This document shows, piece after piece, positions 50,274-52,498 of a DNA stretch of 52,498 nt (position 1 is its first letter; every line of letters begins with the position of its first letter). The notes beneath the pieces were generated by a model that was not told the origin of the DNA, did no database searches, and worked only from the letters and a program-made list of their open reading frames with translations. The stretch is taken from the NCBI GenBank assembly GCA_938074335.1, contig CALJEL010000096.1:1-52498 (forward strand), in the 5' to 3' direction. The position numbers and the translations under genes are program-made. This stretch comes from an uncultured bacterium (GTDB lineage: Bacteria > Nitrospirota > Thermodesulfovibrionia > Thermodesulfovibrionales > CALJEL01).

Positions 50274-50873
50274 TTATCTTAAGGCCTCATAGACCCTGCC
50301 AACGATCTCCTCTGATGGCCTGAGTGTCTTCTGCCCTGGCGTCCATTTTGCAGGACATACCTCCTCTGGCTTGTCCCAAACATAGGTGAAGGCCTCAAGC
50401 TTCCTTAGCAATTCATCAGCATTCCTTCCAACATTGTAATAATTGATCTCAGAAGCCACCAGAACACCCTCTGGATTAATTATAAATGTTCCCCTTAATG
50501 CCAGACCCGAACCCTCATCATAAACACCAAAGAGCCTTGATACCGTGCCTTTTGGATCAGCACCCATGGGATACTTAACATTCTGGATGGTCTTTTCCTG
50601 CTGATACCAGCCATAATGGACGAACTTTGTATCTGTGCTCACTGATATAACCTCTGCACCAAGTTTCTTGAGCTCTTCGTATTTTTCTGCCACATCAGCA
50701 AGCTCTGTAGGACAGATAAAGGTAAAGTCAGCTGGATAAAACACCAGGATTGTCCACTTCTTGTCCTTCTTTGCCTCAGCAAGGCTGAATTTCCCAAACT
50801 TGCCTGTTGCTGGATTATAGGTCTCCAGCTCAAAATCTGGAACACTCTGACCCACTCTTACAACCTCTGACAT
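50274..50873 (-). CDS. AhpC/Prx1-type peroxiredoxin
   Basis: A 199-residue two-cysteine peroxiredoxin. The peroxidatic cysteine is C54 in FYPADFTFICPTELAD, and the resolving cysteine is in EEVCPAKWTPGQKTLRPS. It reduces hydrogen and organic peroxides. The start at 50873 is chosen since AGGAGG is present and the family N-terminus begins here; the longer frame adds 17 unlikely residues. It is the first structural gene after perR, 61 bases downstream. Confidence 0.96.
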   Translation of the reverse strand: MSEVVRVGQSVPDFELETYNPATGKFGKFSLAEAKKDKKWTILVFYPADFTFICPTELADVAEKYEELKKLGAEVISVSTDTKFVHYGWYQQEKTIQNVKYPMGADPKGTVSRLFGVYDEGSGLALRGTFIINPEGVLVASEINYYNVGRNADELLRKLEAFTYVWDKPEEVCPAKWTPGQKTLRPSEEIVGRVYEALR

Positions 50874-50934
50874 CTTAAACCTCCTGATATTAGTTATACA
50901 GGAGCTAAAAGCTCCTCTTTTCAATTATAAAAAA

Positions 50935-51330
50935 TCATTTTTCCCTGCAGTCCTGACACAATCCATAAAGCTCAAGGTGAACCCTCTTGACCTCAAACCC
51001 CTGAATGGCGGTTTCAGGTATATGAGGACTGTAATCCATAGATATATCTATGACCTTTCCGCATCCCATACAGATCAAATGATGATGGGAACTGGTGTCA
51101 GGGTCAAACCTCTTCTTAGACGGGTCTATGTTTAATTCCTGCACAAGCCCCTTTTCTTTAAGGGTTTCAAGTATGTTATATACAGTTGCAAGTGATATCA
51201 TGGGATACCTATTCTTTACAGCCCTGTATATATCCTCTGCTGAGGGATGGCTCTTATTACCCTCAAGAAACTCAAGCACAGCCAGCCTCTGAGGTGTTAG
51301 CTTGATCCCTATGTTTCTATACTTTTGCAT
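50935..51330 (-). CDS. perR: PerR-type Fur family regulator
   Basis: A 131-residue Fur-family repressor. The winged helix has LTPQRLAVLEFL and ISLATVYNILETLKEKG, and the regulatory metal site involves DTSSHHHLICMGCGKVID and the C-terminal CQDC, a structural zinc site. The overall form and its peroxide gene context favour PerR over Fur; the diagnostic Asp of PerR cannot be proven by eye. It heads the thirteen-gene cluster, and its promoter carries Per-box-like sites, so it probably represses itself and the operon. Confidence 0.88.
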   Translation of the reverse strand: MQKYRNIGIKLTPQRLAVLEFLEGNKSHPSAEDIYRAVKNRYPMISLATVYNILETLKEKGLVQELNIDPSKKRFDPDTSSHHHLICMGCGKVIDISMDYSPHIPETAIQGFEVKRVHLELYGLCQDCREK

Positions 51331-51376
51331 AATTCTAATTTAATAAACATTATCATATTAGAATTATTCTTGTCAA
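51329..51376 (-). promoter_or_regulatory. perR promoter with Per-box operator
   Basis: On the minus strand TTGACA (51376-51371, perfect) and GATAAT (51354-51349) lie 16 bases apart. Perfect 11-bp arms ATAATTCTAAT (51329-51339) and ATTAGAATTAT (51357-51367) flank the -10. The second arm is part of TTAGAATTATTCTTG (51358-51372), a 7-1-7 Per-box-like site in the spacer, and the first overlaps the perR start codon. No gene is supported in 51377-51604. Confidence 0.7.
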
Positions 51377-51604
51377 GCCCTTGATATTGAGGGTCCTCCT
51401 GAGGATCTCCCAAAATCTTGTATCAGATTGGCATAGGATTCAAGCCTTCCGGATGAAGAGAGCATGCCCCTTGACATCGATGAACCCCTCTAACATTTAT
51501 CAAGAGAGGGATGCTCAAAGACAGCAGGTAATTCTTGCCCAAGATTAAATTACTGCCCTGTGAATAATTTCTGCATCCATCATCAATAAAGGAGGTGTTT
51601 GAAA

Positions 51605-52072
51605 ATGCCATTATGCATTGTGCCATGCGGAAAGAAAAAGATATGGGACATAAAGCCCGACCAGGGCCGTACTCCTGCAAGAGAGGCATATATAGGTCCA
51701 TTTGCTAAGACATGCATCCAGTATGCGGAACATTTTTATCAAAACTCTTACAGGATATTGTCTGCAAAATATGGTTTTCTCAAGCCTGAAGAAGAGATAG
51801 AGAACTATGACATTACTTGTGGCGATCCTGAAGCTATAGATCGTGACGAGCTTATTCAGCAGGTAATAGATAAGGATTTATTAAACTACAATCCAATTAT
51901 ACTCATTTGCGGAGCCTGCTACAGAAAAAAAGCAAGAGATGCCTTTGTGAAAGCTGCACAGAGAAGAGGGTTACCTGAACCACAAATTATAACTCCTTTA
52001 CAGGGAAAGGGGATAGGGCAAATGCTGAGGACCCTTAAAGAGGCTATAAGAAATAATGCACCTATAGAATAA
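51605..52072 (+). CDS. DUF6884-like protein
   Basis: A 155-residue soluble protein beginning MPLCIVPCGKKKIWD. The N-terminal PCGKKK, the AREAYIGPFAKTC helix, RILSAKYGFLKPEEEIENYD, cited as SAKYGFLKPEEEI, and ICGACYRKKARDAF, with a C-terminal LQGKGIGQML, fit the DUF6884 family, distantly like YaaA-type peroxide proteins. The function is unknown. The ATG at 51605 has AAAGGAGG nine bases upstream; a TTG two codons earlier is too close to that site. It is alone on its strand and divergent from perR. Confidence 0.75.
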   Translation: MPLCIVPCGKKKIWDIKPDQGRTPAREAYIGPFAKTCIQYAEHFYQNSYRILSAKYGFLKPEEEIENYDITCGDPEAIDRDELIQQVIDKDLLNYNPIILICGACYRKKARDAFVKAAQRRGLPEPQIITPLQGKGIGQMLRTLKEAIRNNAPIE

Positions 52073-52140
52073 AAATGTCTTAAAAAATAACCATCGCCCT
52101 TTGTCAGGTGGACTAATTTGTTATTAGAAAAATTGCCTGT

Positions 52141-52180
52141 CTGCCTCAAGTACAAGGTTTAACCTTTGGCTTAAGGCAGC
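52141..52180. repeat. Nested inverted repeat after the DUF6884-like gene
   Basis: CTGCCTCAAG and CTTAAGGCAG are 10-base arms with one G-T type mismatch, and inside them AAGGTT/AACCTT forms a second pair. It lies about 70 bases past the stop. There is no T-run, so terminator function is uncertain. Confidence 0.4.
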
Positions 52181-52302
52181 AGGTCAGCCTCACCTGAGCC
52201 TTTCGCCTTCAGCCTAACTAACCAGGGTGTCGGTGGTAAAGTGCGTCCCGGCATTCTTTTAAATATTCTATAGACATAAATTCGGTACTGATAACCACAC
52301 TC

Positions 52303-52469
52303 CCGTAATCTGCCATTAGAAATTTATAAAAAGCCTTTGATAAAACTGGCAGTCTGCCCATATTTCGGGGTTCACGGGGTGAAGCTTGTCTTCACCCCGT
52401 GCTCTAAAGGCAATACCAGCACCCCAGAAAATCTGACGATTTTCTGGGGACCCCGCCTGCGACACCTTA
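52303..52469 (+). repeat. Composite hairpin repeat, copy C (full length)
   Basis: About 167 bp and co-linear with copy B, in inverted orientation to copy A. Hairpin 1 is at 52373-52401 (CACGGGGTGAAG/CTTCACCCCGTG) and hairpin 2 at about 52423-52449 (CCCAGAAAATC ... GATTTTCTGGGG). It ends GCGACACCTTA and passes into TAGAGCAGTAGACCAGCAGACC units that are cut by the window end. No gene is supported in 52073-52498. Confidence 0.85.
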
Positions 52470-52498
52470 ATAGAGCAGTAGACCAGCAGACCAGTAGA

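Noticed and set aside
50639-50845. 68-codon minus-strand frame inside the peroxiredoxin gene
   Set aside because: Alternative-frame shadow of a well-supported gene on the same strand.
51423-51701. 92-codon minus-strand frame upstream of perR
   Set aside because: Overlaps the start of the DUF6884-like gene on the other strand, has no binding site and no recognisable domain.

Overview
The window looks like a chromosomal segment of an anaerobic, autotrophy-capable bacterium. It has an AT-leaning base composition and strong GGAGG ribosome binding sites. It carries a complete bacterial-type carbon monoxide dehydrogenase/acetyl-CoA synthase operon, menaquinone genes of the futalosine route (mqnC) plus a menG/ubiE methyltransferase, the LL-diaminopimelate aminotransferase lysine route, archaeal-type phosphoglycerate mutase and a large oxygen/peroxide defence cluster. 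Together with the TatD-radical SAM fusion this suggests a Nitrospirota (Thermodesulfovibrionia-like) lineage. That placement is inference from gene content; no rRNA is present.

Layout. 1-311: intergenic composite repeat. 312-7862 (+): yggT, divIVA-like, hisS, a YeiH-type membrane protein, then a large hybrid-sensor histidine kinase, a response regulator and an HD-GYP protein, mostly with overlapping ends. 7831-14722 (-): dapL, trigger factor, clpP, clpX, a 23-codon micro-ORF, apgM and a TatD-radical SAM fusion, a tightly packed operon. 14723-17065: a gene-poor island with two identical insertion-sequence ends, a transposase remnant, a decayed spermidine-synthase-like fragment, hairpin repeats and one exported beta-rich protein. 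17066-24533 (-): acsE-acsD-acsC-acsB-cooS. 24720-27065: scpA, a MntA/HepT-type pair (+) and menG. 27260-32285 (-): a soluble NuoE/NuoF/NuoF-tail-ferredoxin/NuoG-like module. 32286-33591: repeat island with one small membrane-protein gene. 33592-36818 (-): pepA, mqnC and a nucleotidyltransferase-HEPN fusion. 36870-40831 (+): mtnA, a polyprenyl synthase, an AMMECR1 protein and a PATAN-J-TPR protein. 40832-41284: second repeat island. 41285-44816 (-): site-2 protease, DUF1998 helicase, membrane protein and tRNA-Phe(GAA). 45008-51330 (-): thirteen consecutive genes for oxygen, superoxide, peroxide and iron handling, headed by a PerR-type regulator with its own Per-box promoter. 51605-52072 (+): a DUF6884-like protein. 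52073-52498: a third large copy of the composite repeat.

How the parts connect. The acs operon makes acetyl-CoA from methyl-tetrahydrofolate, CO2 and low-potential electrons, and the NuoEFG-like module next to it is a plausible NADH/ferredoxin electron-transfer partner. Both are oxygen sensitive, which fits the size of the PerR-linked defence island. The least explained part is a family of non-coding composite elements built from covarying hairpins and degenerate 9-base tandem units, found at both window ends and in three internal islands.
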